The notes below the pieces were generated by a model, which saw only the letters and a list, made by a program, of their open reading frames with translations, ran no database searches and was not told the origin of the DNA. Position numbers and translations under genes: made by a program. A DNA stretch of 64,000 nucleotides from Bretschneidera sinensis (taxonomy: Eukaryota; Streptophyta; Magnoliopsida; Brassicales; Akaniaceae): the NCBI GenBank assembly GCA_023935145.1, contig CM043697.1, positions 57,860,501 through 57,924,500 on the forward strand, written 5' to 3'. This document shows positions 9,450-20,045 of the stretch, in pieces. Positions within the stretch are counted from its first letter, which is position 1. Every line of letters begins with the position of its first letter.

Positions 9450-12400
9450 GCTCACATAAAACTTGTCTTTTCCTTCATCATATTACGTTGATCATGGAAG
9501 AAGGCTCTGAGTGAAGGAATCTCAATTGCAGAATCTCTCATTATCACTGTTGAAACCTCTAATGGAGTAAAAGTCGAATTCAAGGGAGCCATAACCAATG
9601 GAATGTGTGGTGCCTCAAGCTCAGATGTAGCAAGGGCACCACTACCTTCTGCAACAAATAAACCCACATGGTCTAAACATCATCATAAGATGGTGTATAC
9701 GACTGATCAGCTTCATTACCATCAAAATCCCTTGCCTCTGCATTAGGGATCTCATCCTCATGTCTTGGCATAGAAAGAAGCTGCTTAAAAGAGCTACCTT
9801 CCACATTATTGTCATCCAACAAAACTTGGCATGTTATATTAGCAGCAATTTCAATTGGGTCTTACAACGATACAATCTTTGGAATTGTAGTTGATACAAT
9901 CACAAATATCACTTCCATAACAATTGACTCTGGTGAAGATAACGGCATGGTAGGATCATTAGTTGTCTTTGAAATTCCTTGCGACCTTGACGCACCATTT
10001 GTTGTCTTTGAAATTGCTTGCAACCCTAACAAAAGAGTTGCACCTTCTTTTAGATGCTCAAGAAGTACTTGCTGAGATCCCTAAGCGTATCAATAGCAGA
10101 TAATTAATTTTAGCATAAAGCTTTGCCGCTTTTAAAGTATATCTACATTGTCTCCTCTGATTACCTAATTCCTCCTTTCTAATCCATTTGGAGATTTGCT
10201 TTTTCTTTAATGGTTAGTGTGCCTTTTTATTCTTAGGGGCAACGGAAAGTGGCTACTTTTTGGAGCTTGGAGGTGGTTCATGTCTTTCATGACAGTCTAT
10301 TATCCTCACTTGCTGCAAGTCCTTAGCATCAAAACTCGTCCCTAGCCATGACATCCAAAATATGTCTTCTTATATCTACCAAGGAAATAACAAGAAGATG
10401 AGTCAATAAAAGAGAAAAGAAAGCAGAACTACATAAAAAAAAAACCTTTTTCTGAGGAAATAAAACCAGTTACCCCGACCCAACGTAAGTCAAGCATAAA
10501 TCAACTTGTATTTCTCGAGCAATTCTGAGACATAGGTGTCAAATATCACCATATTCTCTGAAAGAGATGCAAAATGCTTAATAGATAGCCTCCGAATGCG
10601 CTATTCTTGCTTCCATGTGCTGAATTCAAGAGGACCATGTTTTTTTTGCATGCCTTTCCAGATGGCGCTAAAAAAGAGAGAAAGAGAGAAAAAAGAGATA
10701 AAAGGAAATAAGTAAATGAATCAAAGAAAAAAGAAAAAAAAAGTCTAAAAGCATTCACCTTAATGTGACCTCATTGAATTTCTGCCCTCAAGCCCTCCAA
10801 ATTTAAAGGGCGGGTAGGTGACAACTTTGAGTAGAAAGATCAATTATAGGAGAAAGAGCGGCATCCTAAATTAAAAATCATAATCAATAGGAATTGCGGA
10901 AAGAAATAATATTTTTTTAACAACCCATAGAGGTGTCAAATACATGCTCAATGCTGAAGCTAATGCCATTTAATCCATTTCAGATGGTGTTTCTTTATAT
11001 TTAATAAGGCTGCTATTTTTAGGGCATACTCCCACTTAACCCTCGAATTGAGGGACATTTTGAGTGCTAGCAACAGCAACAAGAGGATCTGCGGTCTCAG
11101 TAGCAATAGCAACAAGAGCAAGATGATCCACAGTCTCACTCGTAGGAGCAATAGTAGGAACGATAAGAGGATCTATAGTCCTAAAAGTACTCACAATCTG
11201 CTGTGTCTACGTAGGAGAAATTTGCATCATTTGTTTCAGAATCTTCAACGGATACGTATTTCCATTTATTTCTGAGGGGCAATCTTTTTTGGCTGAAGAA
11301 TGAATGGAGTTGTCTTTCTCTTTTTAGGCTGATATGAAAAGAAAGTTTTCGTCCCACTTTCGAAAGTCTACGCACTTTTTGTAACTTTCTCAGAACCGCC
11401 AGTTTGAGCAAAAGCAATCATTGACACTGTTAGGAGGCAATAACCCTTAAGCGAGGATTTTTCAAAAGAACTTGACTCAGAAAGGCATTGGCCTCTGACA
11501 TCAAAGGCTAGATAGATTGTAGCTCTTCCTAATTGCCCAAAGTCTTGTTGAAATTACCCAAGATTTGAGCCATAAGTTTAATTTGTTGAGCAAAATATAG
11601 AAAAGAATGCGTATAAGGGTTTCCACCTAAAAAAATCAAATTAAATCAGAATTAAAGAAAGACTTGAAAGTAACTTATGAATTCTCTCTTTATTGAAGAT
11701 AAGCCCTTGCTATAACATATAAGCGACCATGAACCTATCGATTGTAATAGTATTTTGATTGGAAAATTTTCGAAAAAATTGGTGAAAAGAGCTTTAGTGC
11801 TTTCCCAATCATCGGAAATAGAATCATAACGAGATGTTTTACCAATTTTCAATGAATTTGCGAAACATTTGCAAGAATAGGCAAGGAATAAGGATTTGGG
11901 TGTTTAGGGCAAGAGGTTCACGTTTTCTTAGAATACTTAAGCAAATAAGAGAAGTGAAGTTGCTGAGAAGATGAATTGGTTTTTAAATAAACCGCTTGTG
12001 ATGTTTGAAGAAAGTCACGATGGTTTAAAATAGGTGTATTTGACTCACTCACACAAAGGGTCAGATCCCCATAAAATACGCGGCAGAGCGTCAATTGACA
12101 AGTGTCAAGATCGAGCGCTTAGAACTGCACCAAAAGTTATAGCTCATAGCTAAAGTGCAACTTAAATCACTTAAACTGCACAGGAGCATAAATGCCACAT
12201 TTCGACTATGACTTAACCCCAACTTAAGCCTCCGCCACAAGACAATTGATGCTAACACTTGGCCCAACAATCACCCATTCAGCAATTGCACCATTGGGAA
12301 TCGAACCTGTGACATTGGCTCTGATACCAATTGTCAAGATCGAGCGCTTACCACTGCACCAAAAACTATAGCTCATTGCCAAAGTGTAACTCAAATTACT

Positions 12401-13960
12401 TAAACCGCACAGCAGCACAATCGTCATGTTTCGATTGTGACTTGGCCCCAACTTGGGCCTCCACCACGGGAAAATTGATGCCAACAGTTGGCCCAACAAT
12501 CAAAGAGGTATTTTTAGAAGAAAAAAAAAGATTTAAATTGAAGAAGAATATAATTCAAAAATTACCCATACTCTTTGGTAATTTTACTCATCCTATTAAA
12601 AATAGAGATTTTAAAAGTGGGCATGTGTTTAAAAGATCAAGGGATTGTTGATAAGAAGATAAATATATCGAAGACAGAGGATTACAAATTATGTTGGCAA
12701 TGGATTGATCGAATCCATTTTAACAAAGAACCCTATTAAGGTAAACGAATAATGAGATAACAATATTATCATAATCAGATTCAGTAAATTCTACTAATGT
12801 AGGGAAAATTTGAAATGAAATGTCCAAAAGCCAATACAAAAGATGTTCATTCAACTGAGGGATTGCGCACAAAAATTGGGTTTATGATTTTCCAAAGTAA
12901 GATTCAAAGTATGAATTAAAAAGAAAGAGCTCCACTAGAATTGACTTTCATAATCAAAGAAATTAAGAATAAGAATACTTGATTTCTCCAGGGCAAACTA
13001 GGAGCAAATTAAAGAAGATCATTGGAAAAATTCTTACGTTTTGGAGTGCAACTGAGATAGTGAGTCCACAAGAAGCATTGTAATACGACTAAGTCAGAAA
13101 AATTTATTATTGAAAAGCGCCCAAAAGATTTCTCCAAATCCTCATGAAATTGGTCTAAACGGTAATATAAAAAATCCAAATAGCAAGGAGTTAAACTCAA
13201 GCATACCTTGCTTGCAATCTTCACATCAAGTTTGATAACGTGATGATGCATACATTAAGGTGGATTGCCTGGGAAAACAAACATGTCTAACCAGAGAGCA
13301 ATAAAGACAATTAGTTCATAAGCACCCTTAAAGCTTGGACCATGAACCTAAGTGTGAAAATCTCTGAAGAAATACTCCATTCGGCGAGTATGATAAAAGC
13401 ATATGGTAGAGCCAGTACCTTCAACATCTGATAAATCTTCCCCAATAAGAGAGTAAAAATATGCTTATTTAATTTGAGAAGGAAAAAAATTACTAATTCA
13501 AAATATCCTCTAAGCCCATGATTGGTAAATTCAATGAATGGGTGATGTGCTCTAATAAAATGGTAAATTCTCCAAAAGATGCAACAAATGTATGAGTTAG
13601 ACGGTTCTAGTGCAACATAAAAAACCGAATATCTGCTTTATCCATTGATACTCTCCAGTGTTGAGTAACGCAGATTGCATTGTAAACGCTAGCTGATTTG
13701 AGTATTTGTACATATATCTTATTATTAAAGATATGATCACACTATTAACGCCATAAATGGTGTGCATTGTTGCACATCCCAAAATAGAAATTGGAAAAAG
13801 GAATCTTATGAGCAAGAATGTGAATGATGGGATTGATCAAAAGGGGCAACGAATTATCTAAGTTGTGTTTCTCAGAAGAAAATAGATTTATAGCAAGAAT
13901 CTTAATAAATTTCAATATGAAATGAATATTGAAAGGAGTGAAATTCAACAAAAAGCTTCG
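9450..13960 (-). pseudogene. antisense plant mobile domain (PMD) ORF remnant of gypsy element 2
   Basis: The clearest part lies on the minus strand at about 13440-13030. It reads GAYELIVFIALWLDMFVFPG, then HHHVIKLDVKIASKVCLSL, then LDFLYYRLDQFHEDLEKSFG and LVVLQCFLWTHY. This is the pattern of the plant mobile domain (PF10536), found in MAIN/MAIL proteins and in accessory genes of plant transposons. Stops and frame changes occur throughout. A TRIM element interrupts it at 12103-12498. Minus-strand patches at about 12060-11650 and 9667-9452 may be the C-terminal remainder, but I cannot assign them. The cellular role of transposon PMD proteins is not established. Confidence 0.6.
12103..12498 (-). 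mobile_element. TRIM element with two 167-bp terminal repeats
   Basis: Direct repeats at 12103-12269 and 12332-12498 are both 167 bp. On the minus strand each starts TGTTGGGCCAAC and ends CGATCTTGACA, giving TG...CA ends. Directly after the upstream minus-strand repeat comes TTGGTATCAGAGCC (12317-12331), the initiator-Met-tRNA primer binding site. The internal region is only 62 bp and ends in a purine-rich GAATGGGTGA. No protein is encoded, so mobilisation would need enzymes from another retrotransposon. No clean 5-bp target duplication remains. It sits inside the plant-mobile-domain remnant. Confidence 0.85.
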
Positions 13961-13999
13961 AAGAGAGTTTTGGCAAAGGTTTACTCGAAATGAAAGGTG

Positions 14000-14780
14000 T
14001 TTTGATGTTTTTAGAATCGTTAATACAACTTAGAAGATGATCAGAAAGTTGAACAACCATTTTTAAAAGATAAAGAAAGTTGGATCAATGGAAAATAAAT
14101 GGATAGTCACCAAGTAAGAAGTTTGGAACAGAATAATGATTTCAAATTATTTTGAAAATTTTGGAAGAATCGAATATGCCCTTGTCATTGGTTATAACCA
14201 TGCATACATGTGCAAGCGGAAAAAAAATAGATACAAAAAAAAGTACATCGCCACATAAATGAATTTTATTGGGTAACGTCTTCAGGAATGACACTTTATT
14301 TAGAGCGCAAAAGGTAGCAGATCATTTCTGTTCAAACCACTTAAAACAATTAAATTACTCTGATGTGACGTAATGACGTGTCATCGATGAGCTTAGTACA
14401 ACAAGTTGTTGAAACAAATTTTCCCATCTATAAACGTTCATTTTCATTTGCCTATGAATAGACTCCTTCAGATCCTTTGAAAAAATCAAGAAAATTCAGA
14501 GAGATACAATTCGCATAACACAAGAAGCAAATACATTTTCTCATTCGCCAAACACCATTTGAATGTCAAATTCTTCTTTCATTACCTTTATTTTTTGTAT
14601 ACATGACCAATAATTCTTGTAATCTCTGATAAGTAATAAAATTCCTCAATTGTATCCATAGACATAGGCCTCATAAGCTCTTTATTATTTCTTTAGAAAT
14701 CCGTTGTTTTCTGTATTTGAAATTCATTTCTTTGTGGATTTATTTCCAATCGATAAGCAAATCAAATTCACCATAAACAA
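14000..14780. other. LTR-like promoter region of gypsy element 2 (tentative)
   Basis: The stretch has a TATA-like CTATAAACG at about 14430 and a run of leader-like sequence. AATAAA follows at about 14637, and the sequence reads CACCATAAACA before 14785. This resembles the 3' LTR expected after the antisense region, but I cannot define the boundaries or find the matching 5' copy. Confidence 0.3.
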
Positions 14781-15974
14781 TGTATAGAGGGAGAGAGAGA
14801 AATAAAGTAAAACGTGAAACTAAGAGATGTTTATTAAGAGTAATTTTGTCAATTTCATAAATTTTCTTTGAACTTAACAAAATTAACTAGTGTAATATCA
14901 TTGGCCCTAAATTAAACTAAAGCACGGTTTGAAAAAAAATTCATATATATTTTTCTCAAAGTCCTTATAATTTTAAAAACAAATTGAGTCGAGTCGAGTC
15001 AAGTCAGACTTTGAACATGATCACCTTTATTATGGCTCTATTATAGGACTCTACACGAGGTTCGCTTCCGTTATTTTTCCTTTTATCAAAGGACATGTCC
15101 TTTTCTTTTAATCACAAAGACACATTGACATTTGAAAAATCAACGGTTGAGATCTACACAAACAGGAGAGTAATTTAATAAATGAATAAAATTATTGATT
15201 TAATATTTTCACCTTCGGAGTTTTTTATCAATATCGAAAAAACCAAAAGTAAAAAAGCAACCCTATATGTCGTTGGAAAGCTCTCAACAAGAGTTATCAA
15301 ATGAGACCCATAAGTACCATCTTCCGTCTAGTCGACCGCCCTCACGCATGTGAAGGATGAGTTATGTGAACAATAACTGTCCGATTTTGTTCTTTTTAAT
15401 TTTAATTTTAGAAAATATAATTTTTCAAAAATATCCTCACTTTGATGACATGATAAATGGGTGATTTGGTTCAAAATCTACAATCTCGATTTAATCAATT
15501 TTCATTTCTAACAATTTTTTAATTACGATTTTGATAAATATTGATTGAATTAATTTATTTTTTTAATTTTTCCACACTAATTTTTTATTACAAATATTTA
15601 TACAAATCAACATTTACAACTTACATGAATCTTTTATCTATTATCTATTATTAGTGTACAACTTTGATCATTGTTCTTTGTATTTTTATTTGATCAACAC
15701 TGAATTTTTTAATTATAATTTCATAATAATTATATTTTATTATTATATATGGATAAATCTCTTTATTTTTTGTTTTTGATTGATGATGTGTGAAGAGAAA
15801 AATATATGTTTGGATATGAAGTTTAGTTTAAATGATTTAGTGTATGTGATTAAATCTTAGCTTTTAATTTTTAATATATTGCTTTCATATTAAAAGAAAA
15901 AAAAATATTAGGATCCTTTCTAACAACTTGAAGAAAATTTTCTCTAAATATATTATTGAATGAATATCATAATA
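14781..15974. other. AT-rich intergenic DNA, nothing recognised
   Basis: Very AT-rich sequence, with a short GAGTCGAGTCGAGTCAAGTC run at about 14986-15005. No open frames, RNA genes or element ends could be supported. Confidence 0.5.
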
Positions 15975-16241
15975 TTATAATTAGGGGTGAGCATGGGTCA
16001 GTTTGGGTCGGGTTATCCTAAAATTTTAACCTAGCCCATTCATATCGGGTTGGAAAAATCTCAACCCACCCCAACCCATGAACCTATCCAACCTCAACTC
16101 AACCCAACCCACTCTAATCGGTTTGGGTCACCGGGTTGATATATTTTTTTTACTAAATAATTGAACCTTGCATATTACATAAAAAAAATATTCTATTAAA
16201 TCCAAAACTAAATCCATTCATATTACAAGTAAAATATGTGT

Positions 16242-16612
16242 GCAGCACAAAGAATATTTGATAACATGGAAAAGATAACAATTGACTCATGGATTACAAT
16301 GGTTGTAGGCTATGCTAAATTTGGTTTTTTGGATACTGCTAAGAAGTTTTTTGATGACATGCAAAAAAAGATGTTGTGCCATGGAATGACATAATTGGAG
16401 GCTACGTTGAAGCCAAACTTAGTAAGGATGTTTCGTCATTGTTTCATGAAATGCAAACGAGTAATATAGAGCCTGATGAAGTGACCATGGTCAATTGCTT
16501 ATCTGCATGCTCACAACCTGAAGCCATTGATGTTAGAATATAGATTCATCGTTATATTGAAAAACACAATCTTCATCTGAATGTTGCGCTAGAAACTACT
16601 TTAGTTGACATG
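16242..16612 (+). pseudogene. captured pentatricopeptide repeat (PPR) gene fragment
   Basis: Translation reads AQRIFDNMEKITIDSWITMV, then GYAKFGFLDTAKKFFDDMQ, then VVPWNDIIGGYVEAKLSKD, then LFHEMQTSNIEPDEVTMVNC, LSACS, and finally HRYIEKHNLHLNVALETTLV. These are successive PPR motifs of the PLS type found in plant organellar RNA-binding proteins. A one-base deletion in an A run at about 16365 shifts the frame, and a TAG stop lies at about 16542. It has no start codon, targeting peptide or C-terminal domain, and lies wholly inside a hAT-type element. It is therefore a transduplicated fragment rather than a gene. Confidence 0.8.
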
Positions 16613-16615
16613 AAT

Positions 16616-16936
16616 TTAACTTATTTTATAAGATTGTTCAATTACGAAGGAAATCTGGATTTCTGGACAGTTGCTAATAATATATTTTAGTAACTCGGCA
16701 TTTGTTGGCCGTGCTAGTGCTTTCTCACTAATCAATCTAATTTTAGGACTATGCTTTAATGTACTTGGAAGCGACATGGGGCTCTTAAAAAGGTCACAGA
16801 GAGGCAAATTAAATGGTTCAATAATATTTACATGAAAGGCTTCTAGCAAGTTGGTATTACTAAGTCTTATCATACATTCAACATTTCTTCCATCAACATT
16901 ATGATACATCTTTTTGGAATATAAGTTTATCTGCAT
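16616..16936 (-). other. unassigned open frame inside the hAT-type element
   Basis: A 106-codon minus-strand frame with no recognisable domain (contains ARPTNAELLKYIISNCPEIQ). It abuts the captured PPR fragment. It could be a second captured piece or chance. Confidence 0.2.
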
Positions 16937-17745
16937 ACATTGATCCTGACTGGAATCTTGTAGATTAGAGTGTTAATTTCTATGTTTATTTTATAGTTAC
17001 AACAGTACAAGAAATCAAAATTTTGTTAGCATAAGTTAATTGTGCACAATTTATTGTGATTAAAGTTATGCTTAAGAATAATTATGAAAACTATTTCATA
17101 ACTCGAAATTAGTATTTGTTACTAGTGTAAATATTTGAAACTAAAATATGGGTAATTGGAAAATATGAGATTTGTTTGGACATTGGAGTATCTGCTACAT
17201 ATAATTTTACACACTAGTAGTAATTAGAATGAACATTTTATGATTACATATTTTACAATTATACTATAATTATTTATACATTATTTTATATTCAATAAAT
17301 ATAAAATATATAATTATATATGATTGGGTTATCGGTTTAGGTTAGATTGAAAATTTTGAACCCATGATCCAACTCAACCCACCGGGTTCAAAATATTTTT
17401 AACCTAACTCAATCCAATATTTAAAAAAATATAATTCAATCTAGCTTATTATATCAGTTTAAATTAAATTTACAGATCAATCGAGTTCTATGTTCATCCC
17501 ACTTATAATGACGGAACATTTATCATAATGGGTATGTGAGAAAAATTTTCAAAAGAAAAAACACGATAAAAAAGTGAAGGATGGAAGCCGAATACGTAGT
17601 ACGCTGGTTCTTCGATCAAACCTTTTGGTGACGTGGTCGGCGCAAATGGGTAGAACCTTGGAAGTTGAAACAGAAGGAGAATTAAGACGATGGCCAACAT
17701 TATTTTTGAAGCTGTAAAGAGAAAAACCCACTATGCAAAATCACC

Positions 17746-20025
17746 ATGACCACCTCTCAGACTCCCACTCCCACTCCCACTCCCACTCCCACTCAGCCTG
17801 AAGAACAAGACCCAACATCTCTTCCCCAAAACCGTGACATGAATCACATGACCCAACAACAAGATCAAGATCAAGAACCCCAACAACAAAACCCAGCATT
17901 CCCTAATAAAATCCTAACACTAGAAACACCAGATCCTCAAAGCACACAAGAAGTAGGCCAAACAGACCCACAAGACCAATCACACCTCTCTACTGAAGAA
18001 GCCCAAAACGAACTAGACCCAGAAAACGTCACCCCCTTCTCTATGCCATTTACCGACCAACACGTCTCTATCACCACCACCAGCGTCTTTCTCCGTGGCG
18101 GTGGAGCGAAACGCAAGAAGGCAAAACTGAAACAACAGGAGAAAAAATTTCAGAAGAAGCTCAAGGTACTTGTCGAAACCCTAAACCCCATTCCCTTTGT
18201 ACCTATCAAAACCCTAGACTTTTCACGCCACGAGAAGCTCCTGAAGCGACTTGGGTTGTGGGATTTCGTCCATTTGGAGTTCGATCGAAGCGTTCGCAGT
18301 GATCTCATCGCGCAATTGATCGCCACATACGACCCAATGAGACGGTGTAGCTACGTGAATGGAGCTAGGATAAATGTGAACCGGGCTGATTTGGCCAGAG
18401 CATTGAAGTTGCCTGTGAAGAAGGATCGGGTTAGCGTATCGGATAATTCCCAGGAAGTACAAGAATCTGAGGAATCGATAGGGTTCATTGAAGAATTTGT
18501 GTTCATCTGGGTTTTATTGCATGAAGATACGTGGATAATGCCTAAGGAGGTGTTGATTTGGACGAAAGCTATAAAGGAAGGGCACTTTGACAAGGTGGAT
18601 TGGGCCGGGTTGTTTTGGTTCATGTTAGAGAAGGAGCTAATGGCGGCGCCGCTGTTGAGTAATTGTTATTATGCATCGCACTTGCAGTGTTTGATAAAAT
18701 TGCAGAAAGATGAGTTGCTGCGGGAGGATCCAGGAATGGAAGATGATGTGAAGGAGGCTAAGGAGGAGGAGGACGATGGTAGTGGGGATGTGAAGATGGT
18801 TGGTGTGGTTGATGATTTTCGAGGTGGAACAGAGTTGGAGGAGCATAATATTGAGTTGAGTCTTGGGCAAGAAAACGTAGCGAAAGAGGATGGTGAAGAG
18901 GAGCGTGTTGGCGACGAGGATGTTATGGACATCGAGGAAGACAAAGAAGAAGAACACGGGAGATGGATTTTTGATGGAAAGACAATTGCGGATGACCATT
19001 TTCTGCGGCCGTGTAATCTTGGTGATGTTGGGGGTGTGGAGTGTGAGGAGGAAAAGAAACAAGAGGGAGAAGAAGGGGAGGAAGAAGGGCGTGATGAAGA
19101 AGAAGATGAGGAAGAGCAGGAAGATCAGGAAGGAAGGTTTCCTCTTTCACTAAATGGTGTTACTTTAGAGGGGATTACTTCGGAAAATCTTGCCGCTGCC
19201 ATAGAAGCGGCACAAAATCCTTTTAGTTCTGGCGTGCAAATCCGTGGTAATTTTACTTCTAGGGCCGACATTCATAACATTCCTGGTTGTTCATCCCTCT
19301 TTGGTAATGGTAACAAGAGGGAGATTGATCACGAGATTGATATCTCTCACCACTCTCTTAATGCTGGCAATAAGAGGTTGAGGACTGATGCGGCATGGGA
19401 TGATAAGTCTTCGGATTTTGATACATGTATGGAGCAAGTGCAGAATTGGATTGGGAAAGCTAGGATATTGTATGCAGCTAAAGAACAGGCTTGTGGGGAT
19501 GCAAGTGTCAACCAACAGATATTGCTTAATGAGTTGCAAGAAAGTAATAGTATGATAGAACAATTGCGCAAGTCCAAGTGTGAGGAGCAACAGAAGAGAA
19601 ATATGGAAGTTTATAGGCTTGAGCGTGAACTGCATATGATGGCAAATCTCATAGAGGGATATAGAAATGCTTTGAAGGAAACACAGAAGGCATTTGCAGA
19701 ATATAGAGAGCGTTGTCCGCTGCCTGATGAACCCCTGTACAAGGATGTTAAAGGGTCTGGGGGTTTAGTTCTGAGCACTATGGAATTGGAAAAGAAACGC
19801 TTGAAGCACGAAGAAGAGGAGAGGATGAACCGAATATCAATACAACAAAAGATTAAGGACTTTGAAATAGGATGGCTTCGTAAATTTGAAGCACATAAAG
19901 ATGGGATTCATTTGCTTGGTCATAAGTTGCATGATGTTGAAAAGGAAGTGAAGACTCTGAAGGAACTGTTTGCTGAACGAGAGATATCTGATACGCCCGA
20001 ATGTGCTGCTCCAAGTGAAGGATGA
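17746..20025 (+). CDS. uncharacterised acidic coiled-coil protein, 759 aa, single exon
   Basis: One uninterrupted frame from ATG at 17746 to TGA at 20023. Residues 1-100 are low complexity and Q/P-rich, opening with a Thr-Pro run encoded by a CTCCCA hexamer repeat. A basic cluster (AKRKKAKLKQQEKKFQKKLK, about 121-140) could be a nuclear localisation signal. Residues 145-330 look globular. Residues 330-480 are strongly acidic, with long Glu/Asp runs. Residues 590-745 are heptad-like coiled coil (LERELHMMANLIEGYRNALK). I do not recognise a named family, and a nuclear scaffold or chromatin role is only inference. The globular part shares patterns (NGARINVNRADLARALKLP; VLIWTKAIKEGHF) with the accessory protein of the Sirevirus at 40358-41614 (SGVEFEVNTDLLMSILRIP; VLIWCLKSGHHF), so domestication is possible. 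The intact long frame and non-repeat context support a real gene. Confidence 0.85.
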   Translation: MTTSQTPTPTPTPTPTQPEEQDPTSLPQNRDMNHMTQQQDQDQEPQQQNPAFPNKILTLETPDPQSTQEVGQTDPQDQSHLSTEEAQNELDPENVTPFSMPFTDQHVSITTTSVFLRGGGAKRKKAKLKQQEKKFQKKLKVLVETLNPIPFVPIKTLDFSRHEKLLKRLGLWDFVHLEFDRSVRSDLIAQLIATYDPMRRCSYVNGARINVNRADLARALKLPVKKDRVSVSDNSQEVQESEESIGFIEEFVFIWVLLHEDTWIMPKEVLIWTKAIKEGHFDKVDWAGLFWFMLEKELMAAPLLSNCYYASHLQCLIKLQKDELLREDPGMEDDVKEAKEEEDDGSGDVKMVGVVDDFRGGTELEEHNIELSLGQENVAKEDGEEERVGDEDVMDIEEDKEEEHGRWIFDGKTIADDHFLRPCNLGDVGGVECEEEKKQEGEEGEEEGRDEEEDEEEQEDQEGRFPLSLNGVTLEGITSENLAAAIEAAQNPFSSGVQIRGNFTSRADIHNIPGCSSLFGNGNKREIDHEIDISHHSLNAGNKRLRTDAAWDDKSSDFDTCMEQVQNWIGKARILYAAKEQACGDASVNQQILLNELQESNSMIEQLRKSKCEEQQKRNMEVYRLERELHMMANLIEGYRNALKETQKAFAEYRERCPLPDEPLYKDVKGSGGLVLSTMELEKKRLKHEEEERMNRISIQQKIKDFEIGWLRKFEAHKDGIHLLGHKLHDVEKEVKTLKELFAEREISDTPECAAPSEG

Positions 20026-20039
20026 ACTGATTACACGAG

Positions 20040-20045
20040 GTATGT
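20040..20045 (+). promoter_or_regulatory. possible 3'-UTR splice donor
   Basis: CGAG followed by GTATGT lies 15 bases after the stop codon of the 17746 gene, a good donor consensus. It could start a 3'-UTR intron running towards the acceptor at 24901. Inference only. Confidence 0.3.

Larger units (their letters stand above)
15983..17502. mobile_element. hAT-type non-autonomous element carrying gene fragments
   Basis: The ends are imperfect inverted repeats: GGGGTGAGCATGGG at the left, and GGGATGAACATAGA read inward from the right, differing only by transitions. They are flanked by TTATAATT (15975-15982) and TTATAATG (17503-17510), an 8-bp target duplication with one mismatch, as expected for hAT transposons. 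Subterminal stretches are dense in AACCCA/GGGTT motifs on both sides. No transposase is visible. Inside are a pentatricopeptide-repeat gene fragment and an unassigned minus-strand open frame. Confidence 0.75.

Noticed and set aside
12317..12331. Possible tRNA gene near GGTATCAGAGC and GGTTCGATTCC-like bases
   Set aside because: This is the retrotransposon primer site plus a B-box-like string; no cloverleaf can be formed.
12224..12499. 91-codon minus-strand frame
   Set aside because: It runs through both terminal repeats of the TRIM element, including the primer site, and is not a gene.
16010..16160. Interstitial telomere-like AACCCA/GGGTTT clusters
   Set aside because: Irregular and mirrored at the other end of the same element, so they are subterminal hAT motifs rather than telomeric repeats.
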